The notes beneath the pieces are model-generated. The model was not told the origin of the DNA. It saw nothing but the letters and a program-made list of their open reading frames with translations, and did no database searches. A DNA stretch of 54,204 nucleotides from a virus. Shown in pieces: positions 22,718-30,966 of the stretch. Location of the stretch: positions 1-54,204 of IMG/VR virus record IMGVR_UViG_3300027608_002214; one strand, written 5' to 3'. The position numbers and the translations under genes were made by a program. Position 1 is the stretch's first letter; each line of letters opens with the position of its first letter.

Positions 22718-23349
22718 TTCTTTTTTATGGGTTTTTTTATTGGTTTTTTAATTGTTTTTTTAATTGTTTTTTTCTTTTTTACTGGTGTAATAACAATTGG
22801 TTTATCAAATCTGATTAAAATAACAAATCCCAATAGTAATAGAACCAAAAAGTATATGTAAATGTTTAATTCAAGTATAGCTCGTTGAAGTTTGTCATTT
22901 GATTTTTCATATGTCACATCTCTTAGATGTTCTATACTAGAAATAATTCTAGTTTTATACGACAAATATTGATCAGTAAAAAATGCCGTGTCATTCATTG
23001 CTTTAAATGCCGGAGCCTCTATTACTGACGCTAATTCATTACTCAAACTTAAACCTTCATTGTAATATACCATACCTTCAGGTATAATATCAAATTTTAG
23101 TTGTTTTCTTCTTTCTAAATGGGAATTAAACTCATTAATGAATTTTTCTTTACCAGTGGCCGTATATGCTATTGCCAAATAGGTTAAACTATCCGTAGAT
23201 GTTCTTAAATAATATGCGGTTCGTTTACCTAAATCTAACTCTACATGAGCGTCTTCAATATCTTTTATTGCGGACATTGATAATAAGGCCGCTATAGCAA
23301 CTGGTATTGATATGAGCCAAATTTTACTTTTTATTTTTTCTAAAATCAT
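22714..23349 (-). CDS. Membrane protein with chemoreceptor-like sensor bundle
   Basis: A 211-residue protein. A transmembrane helix at residues 9-27, then a periplasmic four-helix region (LGKRTAYYLRTSTDSLTYLA, IAYTATGKEKFINEFNSHLE) that resembles the ligand-binding bundle of methyl-accepting chemotaxis proteins, a second transmembrane helix at about 165-182, and a Lys-rich tail (KKPIKKPIKKK). No signalling domain follows. The downstream and upstream genes overlap by ATGA. The role is unknown; it could act at the envelope with the holin-like neighbour. Confidence 0.72.
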   Translation of the reverse strand: MILEKIKSKIWLISIPVAIAALLSMSAIKDIEDAHVELDLGKRTAYYLRTSTDSLTYLAIAYTATGKEKFINEFNSHLERRKQLKFDIIPEGMVYYNEGLSLSNELASVIEAPAFKAMNDTAFFTDQYLSYKTRIISSIEHLRDVTYEKSNDKLQRAILELNIYIYFLVLLLLGFVILIRFDKPIVITPVKKKKTIKKTIKKPIKKPIKKK

Positions 23350-23705
23350 TCAACTGGTTTTTTAATAACTTTCTTTTTAATTGGTGTTTTTTTAATTGGT
23401 TTTTTTTTAACAGGTGTTTTCTCTTCAGGTTGAGGAGCAACTTGGTTTAAAAATTTATTACTTAATATCTCTACTAATTTTAATCCTAAAAATCCAACAA
23501 TAAAGGCTAAACCATTTTGTAATTTAGCTTCATTTAAATTTAACAATTCTACCATTATTGGGGTAAGATAATTAGCTGCCGCCATACCACCAAAAATAGA
23601 TAATATGGTAGATTTAACACTTGTTTGAGCGTTTTTGGATGCCATTAATATAGCACCAAATAACCCACTAATTAAAAAACTTATGGTTATACCTATTTCT
23701 TTCAT
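23346..23705 (-). CDS. Holin-like membrane protein
   Basis: A 119-residue protein with two to three hydrophobic segments (ISFLISGLFGAILMA, AANYLTPIMVELLNL, GLAFIVGFLGLKLVEI) and a Lys/Pro-rich tail (KKKPIKKTPIKKKVIKKPVE) like that of its neighbour. Size and topology suit a holin. Near the L,D-transpeptidase-like gene, this could be part of a lysis module. The function is inferred from topology and position. Confidence 0.7.
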   Translation of the reverse strand: MKEIGITISFLISGLFGAILMASKNAQTSVKSTILSIFGGMAAANYLTPIMVELLNLNEAKLQNGLAFIVGFLGLKLVEILSNKFLNQVAPQPEEKTPVKKKPIKKTPIKKKVIKKPVE

Positions 23706-23714
23706 ATTTTTATA

Positions 23715-24014
23715 TTACCAAGTTTTTATGGTGTATGTAACTGAGATTCCAAATCTTAAATCAGGTTGGTTTCCATTTATGTAATAGTTAGTACCCGCCC
23801 AAGTTCCAAAAGACCACTTTTTGATATTGTAGTTAAGATTCAAAGATGACCAACCATTGGATTGGTATATAGCTCCCTTTGGTTTAATATTTGATACATT
23901 AATATAACCAGCACTTGTGCTTAGAGCCCAATGTTTTATTGGTTTAGGGGTGCATTGACCATAAACTGTATAACTAAATAGGGTTAATATAATACACGAT
24001 ATTATTTTTTTCAT
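23715..24014 (-). CDS. Small exported beta-rich protein
   Basis: A 99-residue protein with a signal peptide (MKKIISCIILTLFSYTVYGQ, cleavage likely before Gln as is common in Bacteroidota). The mature part alternates aromatic and polar residues (SSLNLNYNIKKWSFGTWAGT) as in short outer-membrane strands. Unknown function; supports a Bacteroidota host. Confidence 0.7.
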   Translation of the reverse strand: MKKIISCIILTLFSYTVYGQCTPKPIKHWALSTSAGYINVSNIKPKGAIYQSNGWSSLNLNYNIKKWSFGTWAGTNYYINGNQPDLRFGISVTYTIKTW

Positions 24015-24026
24015 TTTACTTTAATA

Positions 24027-24284
24027 TTACTCTTCTGTTTTATCGTTATCTTTTTTACCCCAAATTTTATCTACTGATGCTAATCCTAAACATCCAAATG
24101 CCAGCATTGCCACAGCATTTACTAAAGTGTCTGCAGGTTTTATATCTCCGTGAGTATAGCTGTTTACATATAAAGTAATACATAAAGTAATACCACACAA
24201 TATACCAATAAATCTTTTAGACGATGGGGATCCTTTTTCGTCCTTAAATAACCCATTTATCCAATGAAACATTTTTTTAAACAT
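24027..24284 (-). CDS. Small two-helix membrane protein, holin-like
   Basis: An 85-residue protein with two transmembrane helices (RFIGILCGITLCITLYV and LVNAVAMLAFGCLGLASV) and a charged C-terminus. Topology matches small phage holins. It sits next to the peptidoglycan enzyme at 24306. Confidence 0.7.
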   Translation of the reverse strand: MFKKMFHWINGLFKDEKGSPSSKRFIGILCGITLCITLYVNSYTHGDIKPADTLVNAVAMLAFGCLGLASVDKIWGKKDNDKTEE

Positions 24285-24305
24285 AACTTTATTTTTTTTA
24301 TTTAT

Positions 24306-24905
24306 TTATTTAATATCTAAACTTTCAATTAACGTATATGTAAATGAATTACCGTGTATATCTTTAGCTTTTCTACAGATTTTCATAAATTCCTCAAAAT
24401 CCGCAGATTTTTTAAAGACTTGACATCCTTCAGACCAATTTTCCACATATGTTGAATCGGCACCTGCTTTATGAATGTTTATACCAAAAACACCTTCTTG
24501 TATTAGTTTTTCGTCATATACCATATCACGGTTTGCGTCTCGATATACTTTAACTGGTTTGTTTTGTCCCAAAGCCTCATATTTTCCCCCATGTAATCTA
24601 ATAATGTGAGAACCTCTGTATTGACCTTCAACAAGTCTAGCAACTCCAGCTTTATTACCAAATTGTTTTACACCTTTTGTTCCTGGATCTGTAGTTGCCA
24701 ACCATTCGTGATATTGCCAAACACCTTTTTCGTTTTTATAACTTAAAGTTAATAAATCATCAAAAACATTTGTGACTTTGTCTCCAACAGATGAATTTCT
24801 GATCCCAACAATGTTTACATCATATCCTTTATTGTTTGTGTCTTCAAACCAAACATAACCTTTAGTCTTTACGGTAGACTCAATATTTTCTTTAGTGTAT
24901 TTCAT
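24306..24905 (-). CDS. L,D-transpeptidase-like peptidoglycan enzyme
   Basis: A 199-residue protein. GINIHKAG near residue 152 and SEGCQVFKK near residue 169 give a His followed by S-x-G-C, the catalytic His and Cys arrangement of YkuD-type L,D-transpeptidases. No signal peptide, so export would need a holin or other route. It may cut or link peptide stems at lysis. Family call moderate; role inferred from the holin-like neighbours. Confidence 0.72.
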   Translation of the reverse strand: MKYTKENIESTVKTKGYVWFEDTNNKGYDVNIVGIRNSSVGDKVTNVFDDLLTLSYKNEKGVWQYHEWLATTDPGTKGVKQFGNKAGVARLVEGQYRGSHIIRLHGGKYEALGQNKPVKVYRDANRDMVYDEKLIQEGVFGINIHKAGADSTYVENWSEGCQVFKKSADFEEFMKICRKAKDIHGNSFTYTLIESLDIK

Positions 24906-25001
24906 AATTTTATTTATTAATAAATATATACGGTTACTAAAAAATAAAATTTTTTTATAAATTCACATTTTTTACTATTTTACTAAGGTTATTATAGTAA
25001 A

Positions 25002-25034
25002 AAAACCCCCACTCTTATTAGAAATGGGGGTTTT
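25002..25034 (-). terminator. Strong bidirectional-type terminator
   Basis: Perfect ten-pair stem (25002-25011 with 25025-25034), 13-base loop, A-run on one side and T-run on the other. It follows the stop of the gene at 25054-25389. The stretch 24906-25001 holds nothing else recognisable. Confidence 0.85.
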
Positions 25035-25053
25035 AATTGTAGTATAACTTTTA

Positions 25054-25389
25054 TTATTTGTTGGTATAATCACTCCATTCCCAACCTAAAAATAGTTTCA
25101 TACATTTTCTGTGTAACCAATTTGGTTTTTTCTCCAAATGGATGTGAAATCCTTTTCCGGTACCCATAAAATAACTACCAACATTTTTATTTGTTATTAG
25201 TTTTTTATATTCAACATATGGTCTTTCTGAATTAACTATTTTATGGTAATTATCAAGTCCAATTTTATCAATTTTAATATCTAAAATTTCTCTTTTCTTT
25301 CTAGGTTTATAATATTTTTTCTTTGTTGTTTTTTTTACCTCAGGGTTTCCTTTAGTAATTGTTTCTTTTAATATAATTTTTTCTGTCAT
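25054..25389 (-). CDS. Small basic protein, unknown
   Basis: A 111-residue protein, very basic in the first third (KKTTKKKYYKPRKKREILDI) and ending in WLHRKCMKLFLGWEWSDY. No known domain. Lies directly downstream of thyA. Confidence 0.65.
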   Translation of the reverse strand: MTEKIILKETITKGNPEVKKTTKKKYYKPRKKREILDIKIDKIGLDNYHKIVNSERPYVEYKKLITNKNVGSYFMGTGKGFHIHLEKKPNWLHRKCMKLFLGWEWSDYTNK

Positions 25390-25411
25390 TTTTTTTATTT
25401 TTAATTTATTT

Positions 25412-26749
25412 TTAATTTGATAATGGTGCTTTAATTTTTTCGTGTGATCTATAATTACTTAATTGTATATCTTCTTCTAATAAACATTTACAAAAATTGT
25501 CATTAGTAAATGAATTAAATATTTTTATTGCATCTAATAGTCCTATACCACACTCACCTGATTCAGTTGGCCAAAACTCTGTGTTGATGTTTAGGGTTGG
25601 TAGTGTATATGGTTCTCTTGTTCGGGTTGGTACATTCCATTGGTCAATTTCAGAATGTGATAATGTGTTACTGTCTCCACCATTATATATTTGATTAAAC
25701 ATTTCTTGAGTAACCATTTCTCTTCTTTCATCTAAATCTAATTCTCTACCAATCTGTTCTTTTGCTTGTTCAACGTGATTCAAATACAAATGTGTATCAC
25801 CCAAGTTACCAATCAATTCATCAGGAACCATATTAACTGACTTGGCAATAATTTCCAATAACAATCCGTAAGACGCAATGTTAAATGGTAAACCTAAGAA
25901 TGTATCTACTGAACGTTGATTCCACATTAAAGAGATTGCTCTGGTTGGAATATTAAATTTGTCACATTCTTTATGAACCTCATTATCTAAATCTATACTA
26001 ACATTACTTTTTATAAAATCAAACAGTTCATTTGAATCCAATAAATTAATTTGTTTAGTGTTTTTATACGTGATTCTTTCACTAGCACTCAACTCTCTTG
26101 TATAAACTTGAAATCCATAATGACAAGGTGGAAGAACCATTTGGTCTAATTTACCCACATTCCAAGCATTAACCATTAATCGTCTTGAGTCTGGATTTGT
26201 TTTAAGGTCGTTGATTAAGATTGATATTTGGTCTATAACCTTTTCCCCAACTAATGTATGTAGACCATTGTGTCCTATTGTTACATTTTCACCTGTACCC
26301 CAACTTCTCCACTGTTTACCATAAATTTTTCCAAGGTCACCCCACTTCTTAGCAAACTCATCATCTGTTTTGATTTTGTTGATGAAGTCTTCTTGTGTTT
26401 GGTATTTTACTAATTGACCAGCTTGTGAAGAAATTAAATCAGAGTAGTTTTCTGATTTATAGTCTGGGTTATATATATAATTCTTATAAGCATCACCATC
26501 CCAAATATGACAACCATTATCAACAAGGAACTTGATGTTTGTATCACCACGTAAGAACCACATTAGTTCTGTAACGATTGATTTCCATGCCATCTTCTTA
26601 GTTGTAAGTAATGGAAACCCCTCACTCATTTTATGTCTAATCTGTCTACCAAACACTGAAAGAGTACCACCGTTTCTTGTTTCTTTTTTTACACCATTAT
26701 CAAAGATGTCTTGTAGGAGTGATTGGTATTGTTTATCTAGGTTATTCAT
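25412..26749 (-). CDS. thyA: Thymidylate synthase with insertions
   Basis: A 445-residue protein; ordinary ThyA is about 264. Core motifs are present: TRNGGTLSVFGRQIRHKMSE, the nucleophile site LPPCHYGFQ (Cys209), DSRRLMVNAWN and LPFNIASYGLL, so it should methylate dUMP to dTMP using methylene-tetrahydrofolate. The extra length comes from inserts, roughly residues 90-135, 215-262 and 350-395, outside the core motifs. Phages use ThyA to boost dTTP. The stop region overlaps no other gene; the start overlaps the upstream gene by eight bases. Confidence 0.95.
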   Translation of the reverse strand: MNNLDKQYQSLLQDIFDNGVKKETRNGGTLSVFGRQIRHKMSEGFPLLTTKKMAWKSIVTELMWFLRGDTNIKFLVDNGCHIWDGDAYKNYIYNPDYKSENYSDLISSQAGQLVKYQTQEDFINKIKTDDEFAKKWGDLGKIYGKQWRSWGTGENVTIGHNGLHTLVGEKVIDQISILINDLKTNPDSRRLMVNAWNVGKLDQMVLPPCHYGFQVYTRELSASERITYKNTKQINLLDSNELFDFIKSNVSIDLDNEVHKECDKFNIPTRAISLMWNQRSVDTFLGLPFNIASYGLLLEIIAKSVNMVPDELIGNLGDTHLYLNHVEQAKEQIGRELDLDERREMVTQEMFNQIYNGGDSNTLSHSEIDQWNVPTRTREPYTLPTLNINTEFWPTESGECGIGLLDAIKIFNSFTNDNFCKCLLEEDIQLSNYRSHEKIKAPLSN

Positions 26750-27104
26750 TAATAATCTCGTTTAATCGTTTAATTTCTGATATCACATCATCACCCAATT
26801 CAATTTTGGACATCATTGTTAAATCCACTACTTGAGAATAAAGTAAGTTTATTAGTTGTTGCTGAGCCGCCATTTTTGAGGACATCATTTGTGGAAAGTT
26901 TTGTAGTTCTTCTTCTGTCATTGTTTTCTCTTTTGTTATTGTATATTCATCAATCATCCACTTTATCTTATCAAACTCACTTTGAATGTCATCTTTTAGT
27001 CTATTTAATCGAGTATCTGCCGTTATTTTTTCTTCTCTATCTTTCATTAGTTCTTTACGTTTTTCAGGATGTCTCCACTTACCATAGTTAGACCATTTGT
27101 TCAT
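26742..27104 (-). CDS. Helical protein sharing a C-terminal module with its neighbour
   Basis: A 120-residue protein, start taken at the ATG at 27104 (MNKWSNYGKWRHPEKRKELM); a longer frame would run deeper into the upstream gene. The C-terminus (QVVDLTMMSKIELGDDVISE, then IKRLNEIIN) is nearly identical to an internal module of the gene at 27088-27411. Predicted helical. Function unknown. Confidence 0.7.
   Translation of the reverse strand: MNKWSNYGKWRHPEKRKELMKDREEKITADTRLNRLKDDIQSEFDKIKWMIDEYTITKEKTMTEEELQNFPQMMSSKMAAQQQLINLLYSQVVDLTMMSKIELGDDVISEIKRLNEIINE
26759..26835. repeat. 77 bp repeat, copy 1
   Basis: Encodes the MMSKIELGDDVISEIKRLN module at the end of the 26742-27104 gene; copy 2 is at 27288-27364. 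Confidence 0.8.
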
Positions 27105-27411
27105 AACTTTCCAATTGATTTTCGTTGAAGATGTGTAATAGTCCATATTCGTCCATTTCACCTATCACCCGTATTTCACCACCGATTGTTTCAAATACAC
27201 CTACGATTGTACAAGGAAATTTATAACCTTTTGGTTTGTGTACCTTATCACCAACCTTAAATTTTGGTTCTGTTTGATTAATAATACCGTTTAGTCGTTT
27301 AATCTCAGAGATCACATCATCTCCCAATTCAATCTTGGACATCATTGTTAGATCCACCACTTGATTCGTAAGGACATTGATTAACTCGTCTTTTGCTTGT
27401 TCTCTATTCAT
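27088..27411 (-). CDS. Helical module plus SH3-like domain protein
   Basis: A 107-residue protein. N-terminal half carries the repeated module (VVDLTMMSKIELGDDVISEI). The second half (KFKVGDKVHKPKGYKFPCTI, VGVFETIGGEIRVIGEMDEY) looks like a small SH3/Tudor-like beta barrel of a type common in phage genomes. Function unknown. Overlaps the next gene by 17 bases. Confidence 0.7.
   Translation of the reverse strand: MNREQAKDELINVLTNQVVDLTMMSKIELGDDVISEIKRLNGIINQTEPKFKVGDKVHKPKGYKFPCTIVGVFETIGGEIRVIGEMDEYGLLHIFNENQLESYEQMV
27288..27364. repeat. 77 bp repeat, copy 2
   Basis: Second copy of the module-encoding segment; same length as copy 1 with a few substitutions. Confidence 0.8.
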
Positions 27412-27417
27412 AATTTT

Positions 27418-27867
27418 TTATTTACCAATAATAAATTTAAGTGCTGATGAGCTTCCAGCCATATTAAAGGTAAAAACTTCAGATGAACAAGTTATATCGT
27501 TTACCCTAATTTTTAATACACTACATAGTTTAAAGTCATTAAGTATATTACTTTCCATTAGATTACTAACGATCCATATAATTTTTTTATCTTCAGAAAC
27601 TACCATAGGTTCAGAATATTTTACATAGGAACCGTTAACTAAAAAAGACAAGTCTACCGTGGGGTTTTCATCACACGTATATCCACCCTGCAGATAAAAA
27701 AATATTGATCCATCTACATTTTCTAACTTTAAAACTGATTTATTATTTTCAACAGTATAACATATTCGATAAGGGTCATCAAATCCATTATTAACATTTT
27801 TGTTTATCCATTGTGCATTAACATTTAAAGTTAACATTAACGCAATACTAATCATTAATTTTTTCAT
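27418..27867 (-). CDS. Exported protein, unknown
   Basis: A 149-residue protein with a signal peptide (MKKLMISIALMLTLNVNAQ; A-Q cleavage typical of Bacteroidota). The mature part is beta-rich (NKSVLKLENVDGSIFFYLQG) with four Cys residues that could form disulfides. Function unknown. Confidence 0.7.
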   Translation of the reverse strand: MKKLMISIALMLTLNVNAQWINKNVNNGFDDPYRICYTVENNKSVLKLENVDGSIFFYLQGGYTCDENPTVDLSFLVNGSYVKYSEPMVVSEDKKIIWIVSNLMESNILNDFKLCSVLKIRVNDITCSSEVFTFNMAGSSSALKFIIGK

Positions 27868-27879
27868 ATTTATTATTTA

Positions 27880-28113
27880 TTATTTATTATTTATTTTTAA
27901 TGAATCAAGAAACTCGTTGAGTTCCACTTTAGATGGTGGTCTTCCATCAATATCACAACAAGTATTGTAATAATTTCTAATTTTGTCAATTACTTCTCCC
28001 ATTTCAATCTCTTTAAGTCCGTCTATTAAGGTGTTGTCCCATAATTTTATTTCGTCGTCATCCATAAAAAAATATCCATCCGAACCTATGTAAGGTGTTG
28101 TGTTTTCACTCAT
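27880..28113 (-). CDS. Small acidic protein, unknown
   Basis: A 77-residue acidic protein (DGYFFMDDDEIKLWDNTLID) with no recognised motif. Upstream of the signal-peptide gene; the gap between them is a TTTATTA tandem. Confidence 0.6.
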   Translation of the reverse strand: MSENTTPYIGSDGYFFMDDDEIKLWDNTLIDGLKEIEMGEVIDKIRNYYNTCCDIDGRPPSKVELNEFLDSLKINNK

Positions 28114-28155
28114 AATATTTTTTTTTCATTTTTTATGTTTTTAGTAATTTATTTA

Positions 28156-28491
28156 TTATTTGATACCATCTTCTAATTCTTTCTCTGCAAGAACACTACC
28201 TAAAAATTGGTTTTCATTTTCTAAGAAAATAATATATTCTTTCAACGCCTTATTTCTATCCCTTTGAGATTGAATTTTTTTTAATTGTTTTCCTATTTGA
28301 ACCTTTATGGAGTCTTCAGGTAATGATAACCATAGAGTATCTACATGGGGATTTTTTTTAAGACTGTCGATTATTCTTTCTTTATCTTTTATTAATCTAC
28401 TAAATTTGGTATTTGCTCTATTATTGATAATGGCAGCAAATAGTCCAGTAAAAATTAATGTGATAATAATGATGATTGAAATTTTTTTCAT
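28156..28491 (-). CDS. Membrane-anchored coiled-coil protein (spanin-like?)
   Basis: A 111-residue protein with an N-terminal transmembrane anchor (IIIIITLIFTGLFAAII, residues 5-21) and a long charged helix (KQLKKIQSQRDRNKALKEYI). This is the layout of inner-membrane spanin subunits. No outer-membrane partner is embedded in it. Assignment is from topology only. Confidence 0.6.
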   Translation of the reverse strand: MKKISIIIIITLIFTGLFAAIINNRANTKFSRLIKDKERIIDSLKKNPHVDTLWLSLPEDSIKVQIGKQLKKIQSQRDRNKALKEYIIFLENENQFLGSVLAEKELEDGIK

Positions 28492-28613
28492 AATTTATTT
28501 TATTTATATATTTTTAATATAATTATTTTTTATTGTAATGTCAACTCCATTACAATATGTTTACTACTAAATCCTGATTTATACGTATTAACCCACATAT
28601 ACTTGATTTTTTT

Positions 28614-28862
28614 TTAATCGTTTAAATCTAAACTATAACCATTAAGTATTTCTCTTATTTCGTCACGTATTTTTTGTACAATATCCACCTCTTCTTCACT
28701 TGATTCTTTTGATTTATCAAGTAAACTTGTACCATATTTTGTGGTTCCTCGAAGTAATTGATCTAAATCCCACATAGCTATTTTCCATTTATATCCATCT
28801 AATGCGGTTCTTGCATCATTTTTTTCTTCTTCAGAGTCAAACTCTAATATTATTTTTCCCAT
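28614..28862 (-). CDS. Small acidic phage-type protein
   Basis: An 82-residue protein (MGKIILEFDSEEEKNDARTA...YKWKIAMWDLDQLLRGTTKY), of a type that recurs in phage genomes next to small unknown genes. No motif with known activity. The 122 bases between it and the next gene are AT-rich and empty. Confidence 0.68.
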   Translation of the reverse strand: MGKIILEFDSEEEKNDARTALDGYKWKIAMWDLDQLLRGTTKYGTSLLDKSKESSEEEVDIVQKIRDEIREILNGYSLDLND

Positions 28863-28864
28863 TT

Positions 28865-29038
28865 TTATTGTTGTTTAAAATCTAATTCTCTTTTATAAAA
28901 ATAGGGACAAAACCACTTTGGTTCATCACATTCAAGTTTAACCATCTTGCCTCCATAGCATCCTACTTCTATTACAGTAGCTATTCCTGAAAGATTAGTC
29001 TTAACTCTATCTCCTACTTTTAATTCACTAAATGTCAT
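28865..29038 (-). CDS. 57-residue SH3-like small protein
   Basis: The short frame MTFSELKVGDRVKTNLSGIA continues TVIEVGCYGGKMVKLECDEP and KWFCPYFYKRELDFKQQ to a TAA. The KVGDRV...V-E-V-G pattern and Gly/aromatic spacing resemble small SH3-like barrels. The ATG overlaps the stop of the upstream gene by 11 bases, and its stop lies two bases before the next start, so it fills the operon gap exactly. Confidence 0.7.
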   Translation of the reverse strand: MTFSELKVGDRVKTNLSGIATVIEVGCYGGKMVKLECDEPKWFCPYFYKRELDFKQQ

Positions 29039-29267
29039 CATCTTCTTCCCTATATGTTAAAAATTCATTATATCTTTCTTCCATATGTTTCTTATCTCTA
29101 TACTTACCACAAGCTAAGTCATCTGCTATATCATATCCAAAATCTATTATCTGCTCCTTCTCCATCTCTTTAGCTTTCTCAAATAATCCTTCAAAAATTA
29201 CCTCCTGCTCATATGTTAGTCCTAAATTTATATGTGTTACTAACCATTCTACTGCTGTCTGTTTCAT
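29028..29267 (-). CDS. Small acidic helical protein, unknown
   Basis: A 79-residue protein (MKQTAVEWLVTHINLGLTYE...KHMEERYNEFLTYREEDDDI). Fully helical and acidic at the end. ATGA overlap with the upstream gene. Function unknown. Confidence 0.65.
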   Translation of the reverse strand: MKQTAVEWLVTHINLGLTYEQEVIFEGLFEKAKEMEKEQIIDFGYDIADDLACGKYRDKKHMEERYNEFLTYREEDDDI

Positions 29268-29641
29268 AATCCATTTTGTATCATTGTTAATACTTCTAAT
29301 TTCTGCTCATCTGTTAATCTAACAGGTAACTCATACTCCACTTTATTATCCAACCTACATTGTTCTACCTCTTCCCATAATGACTTGACATCATAACAAA
29401 TAGGTTTTCCGTCATTAGTAGTTGCTTGGTCAATTGTTCCAAGAGGGTCTCTCTCCCATAGATACCAATTAATCCAATCTGCTCCATCCTTACCATAGTA
29501 CACCTCTAATAAAATGTTTATCACTGAGATATAATTATCTGAGAAATTAATAGTGTCTATATCTAATACATACAATGCATGTTCCTTGTCTGATTGCTTC
29601 CTAAGTCTATTTAGGATTTCTGTAAATACTTCTAGTTTCAT
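29264..29641 (-). CDS. Small protein, unknown
   Basis: A 125-residue protein (NRLRKQSDKEHALYVLDIDT...VYYGKDGADWINWYLWERDP). No motif recognised. It forms a tight run with the neighbours at 28865-30294. Confidence 0.68.
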   Translation of the reverse strand: MKLEVFTEILNRLRKQSDKEHALYVLDIDTINFSDNYISVINILLEVYYGKDGADWINWYLWERDPLGTIDQATTNDGKPICYDVKSLWEEVEQCRLDNKVEYELPVRLTDEQKLEVLTMIQNGL

Positions 29642-29642
29642 A

Positions 29643-29996
29643 TTATTTTTTTAGTTTCCATAACTCGTAATTACTATTTTTTGTCTTAAATTTAATATAG
29701 TCATCTTGATCCTCAACAATTTCTGTTATTGGAGTTGTTTGCCATGTAAAAAATTGGCTAAATGGTGACATAAGTAGTGAACGACCAACATCTGGTTTAT
29801 CATGTTTTGATTTAAACCTACCTTCCTCATTAAATTCCAACCACATTACTTCTTTAGATTGGTTAGTTAATCCATCATGTTCACGAATCATTTTCCAATT
29901 GAATTCGTTTTCAATTACTCCCTGATCAACAGCAATCTTTAAAACATTATCTTCCGTTAATGTCATTGGTATTTTAGTTTGTTTAATCTTGCTCAT
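29643..29996 (-). CDS. Small protein, unknown
   Basis: A 117-residue protein, mixed alpha/beta with aromatic residues (MLMSPFSQFFTWQTTPITEI-like central stretch; KTKNSNYELWKLKK at the end). Overlaps the upstream gene by 14 bases. Function unknown. Confidence 0.65.
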   Translation of the reverse strand: MSKIKQTKIPMTLTEDNVLKIAVDQGVIENEFNWKMIREHDGLTNQSKEVMWLEFNEEGRFKSKHDKPDVGRSLLMSPFSQFFTWQTTPITEIVEDQDDYIKFKTKNSNYELWKLKK

Positions 29997-30294
29997 TTTT
30001 AATTATATTATATGTAAAATCACTAAATTTTAAACCCCATTGTAGTGAGATCCACATCATTTCTTTTTCAGCACTTTTTGCGTTCATTCGTAGGTTTTTT
30101 ATTAGGTATTTTTTACCCCATAACTTCCATTGATCGTTTTGTTCTGTAGTCATAGTCCATTCCTGAAACCAATTGTCTTTACGATCTTTAATGTCCTCAA
30201 AGGTTACCGTATGACCCGCAATTTCAAACATCTTGTTAACTAAATCAATGATTACCTGTACTTTTTTTTCTTGTTTACTTAATCTTTTATTCAT
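29983..30294 (-). CDS. Small helical protein, unknown
   Basis: A 103-residue protein, basic N-terminus (MNKRLSKQEKKVQVIIDLVN) and Trp-rich middle (DNWFQEWTMTTEQNDQWKLW). No domain identified. Confidence 0.65.
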   Translation of the reverse strand: MNKRLSKQEKKVQVIIDLVNKMFEIAGHTVTFEDIKDRKDNWFQEWTMTTEQNDQWKLWGKKYLIKNLRMNAKSAEKEMMWISLQWGLKFSDFTYNIIKNEQD

Positions 30295-30299
30295 TTTAT

Positions 30300-30911
30300 T
30301 TAATCTTGATTGTTTTCTAATTCATTTAATTGTTTTTCTAATCTTTCGATGCTACCCCAAATAATTCTAGCGGTTGGATCTATCGATTTAATCTGTTCAA
30401 CTAATTCGTTTTGTCTGCCTCTGCTGTAAAATCCAAGTTCAATATCATTAGCCAAGTTTTGGATGTGTTCTGGTGCGTGAATAGAAATACGGAGGTCATA
30501 AGATTCCCATTTAGTTTTCCAATCAACGAAAGCGATTCCCTTAGTTAATTTCCTAAGTAAATTATGTAGAGTCCAATTACGAACTCTAACAATTGATCGG
30601 TCACTACCAAATACATGTAAGAACCGTAGAAACCATCTTTGGCACCATTTTGGTTTTGCTTCATAGTCCATTGCCAACACCAGTGGATAAAGAGCTTTGT
30701 AGTAGACGCTGTCTTCTTTATAGAAAGTTATTCCAAGATATCCCCACTTTTCTAGTTTCTTTGGAAAAAAGATATACCGTAAGTCATCCAAGTTGATGTT
30801 ACGAGTGTGTATAATACCTTTTTTACGTCCTCTCCAAAATATCAGACTTTGTGCAAAAGATTTTACCTTTGTTGCTATAGACCGATTGTCTTTGTAATCA
30901 AATTTACTCAT
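30300..30911 (-). CDS. Basic Trp/Arg-rich protein, unknown
   Basis: A 203-residue protein, basic and rich in Trp, Arg and Leu (SLIFWRGRKKGIIHTRNINL, WCQRWFLRFLHVFGSDRSIV), with a helical C-terminus (RLEKQLNELENN). It has an exact Bacteroidota promoter upstream. No catalytic motif. Possibly nucleic-acid binding. Confidence 0.7.
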   Translation of the reverse strand: MSKFDYKDNRSIATKVKSFAQSLIFWRGRKKGIIHTRNINLDDLRYIFFPKKLEKWGYLGITFYKEDSVYYKALYPLVLAMDYEAKPKWCQRWFLRFLHVFGSDRSIVRVRNWTLHNLLRKLTKGIAFVDWKTKWESYDLRISIHAPEHIQNLANDIELGFYSRGRQNELVEQIKSIDPTARIIWGSIERLEKQLNELENNQD

Positions 30912-30929
30912 AATTCTTATTTTATTTTA

Positions 30930-30961
30930 CAAATGTACAAAAAAATTTTTACTTTACCAAA
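30930..30961 (-). promoter_or_regulatory. Bacteroidota-type promoter of the 30300-30911 gene
   Basis: TTTG (30961-30958), 20 bases, TACATTTG (30937-30930), 18 bases before the start codon. Confidence 0.75.
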
Positions 30962-30966
30962 TTTAA

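Noticed and set aside
24306-24905. GH25 or amidase endolysin
   Set aside because: No such motifs; the His and S-x-G-C pair fits an L,D-transpeptidase better.
25412-26749. Intein in thymidylate synthase
   Set aside because: Inserts are short and spread out, and no Cys/Ser-start or HN-C end splice motifs flank them.
27868-27897. TTTATTA tandem as an origin or iteron
   Set aside because: Short A/T runs of this kind precede many start codons here and fit the A-rich initiation regions of Bacteroidota genes.
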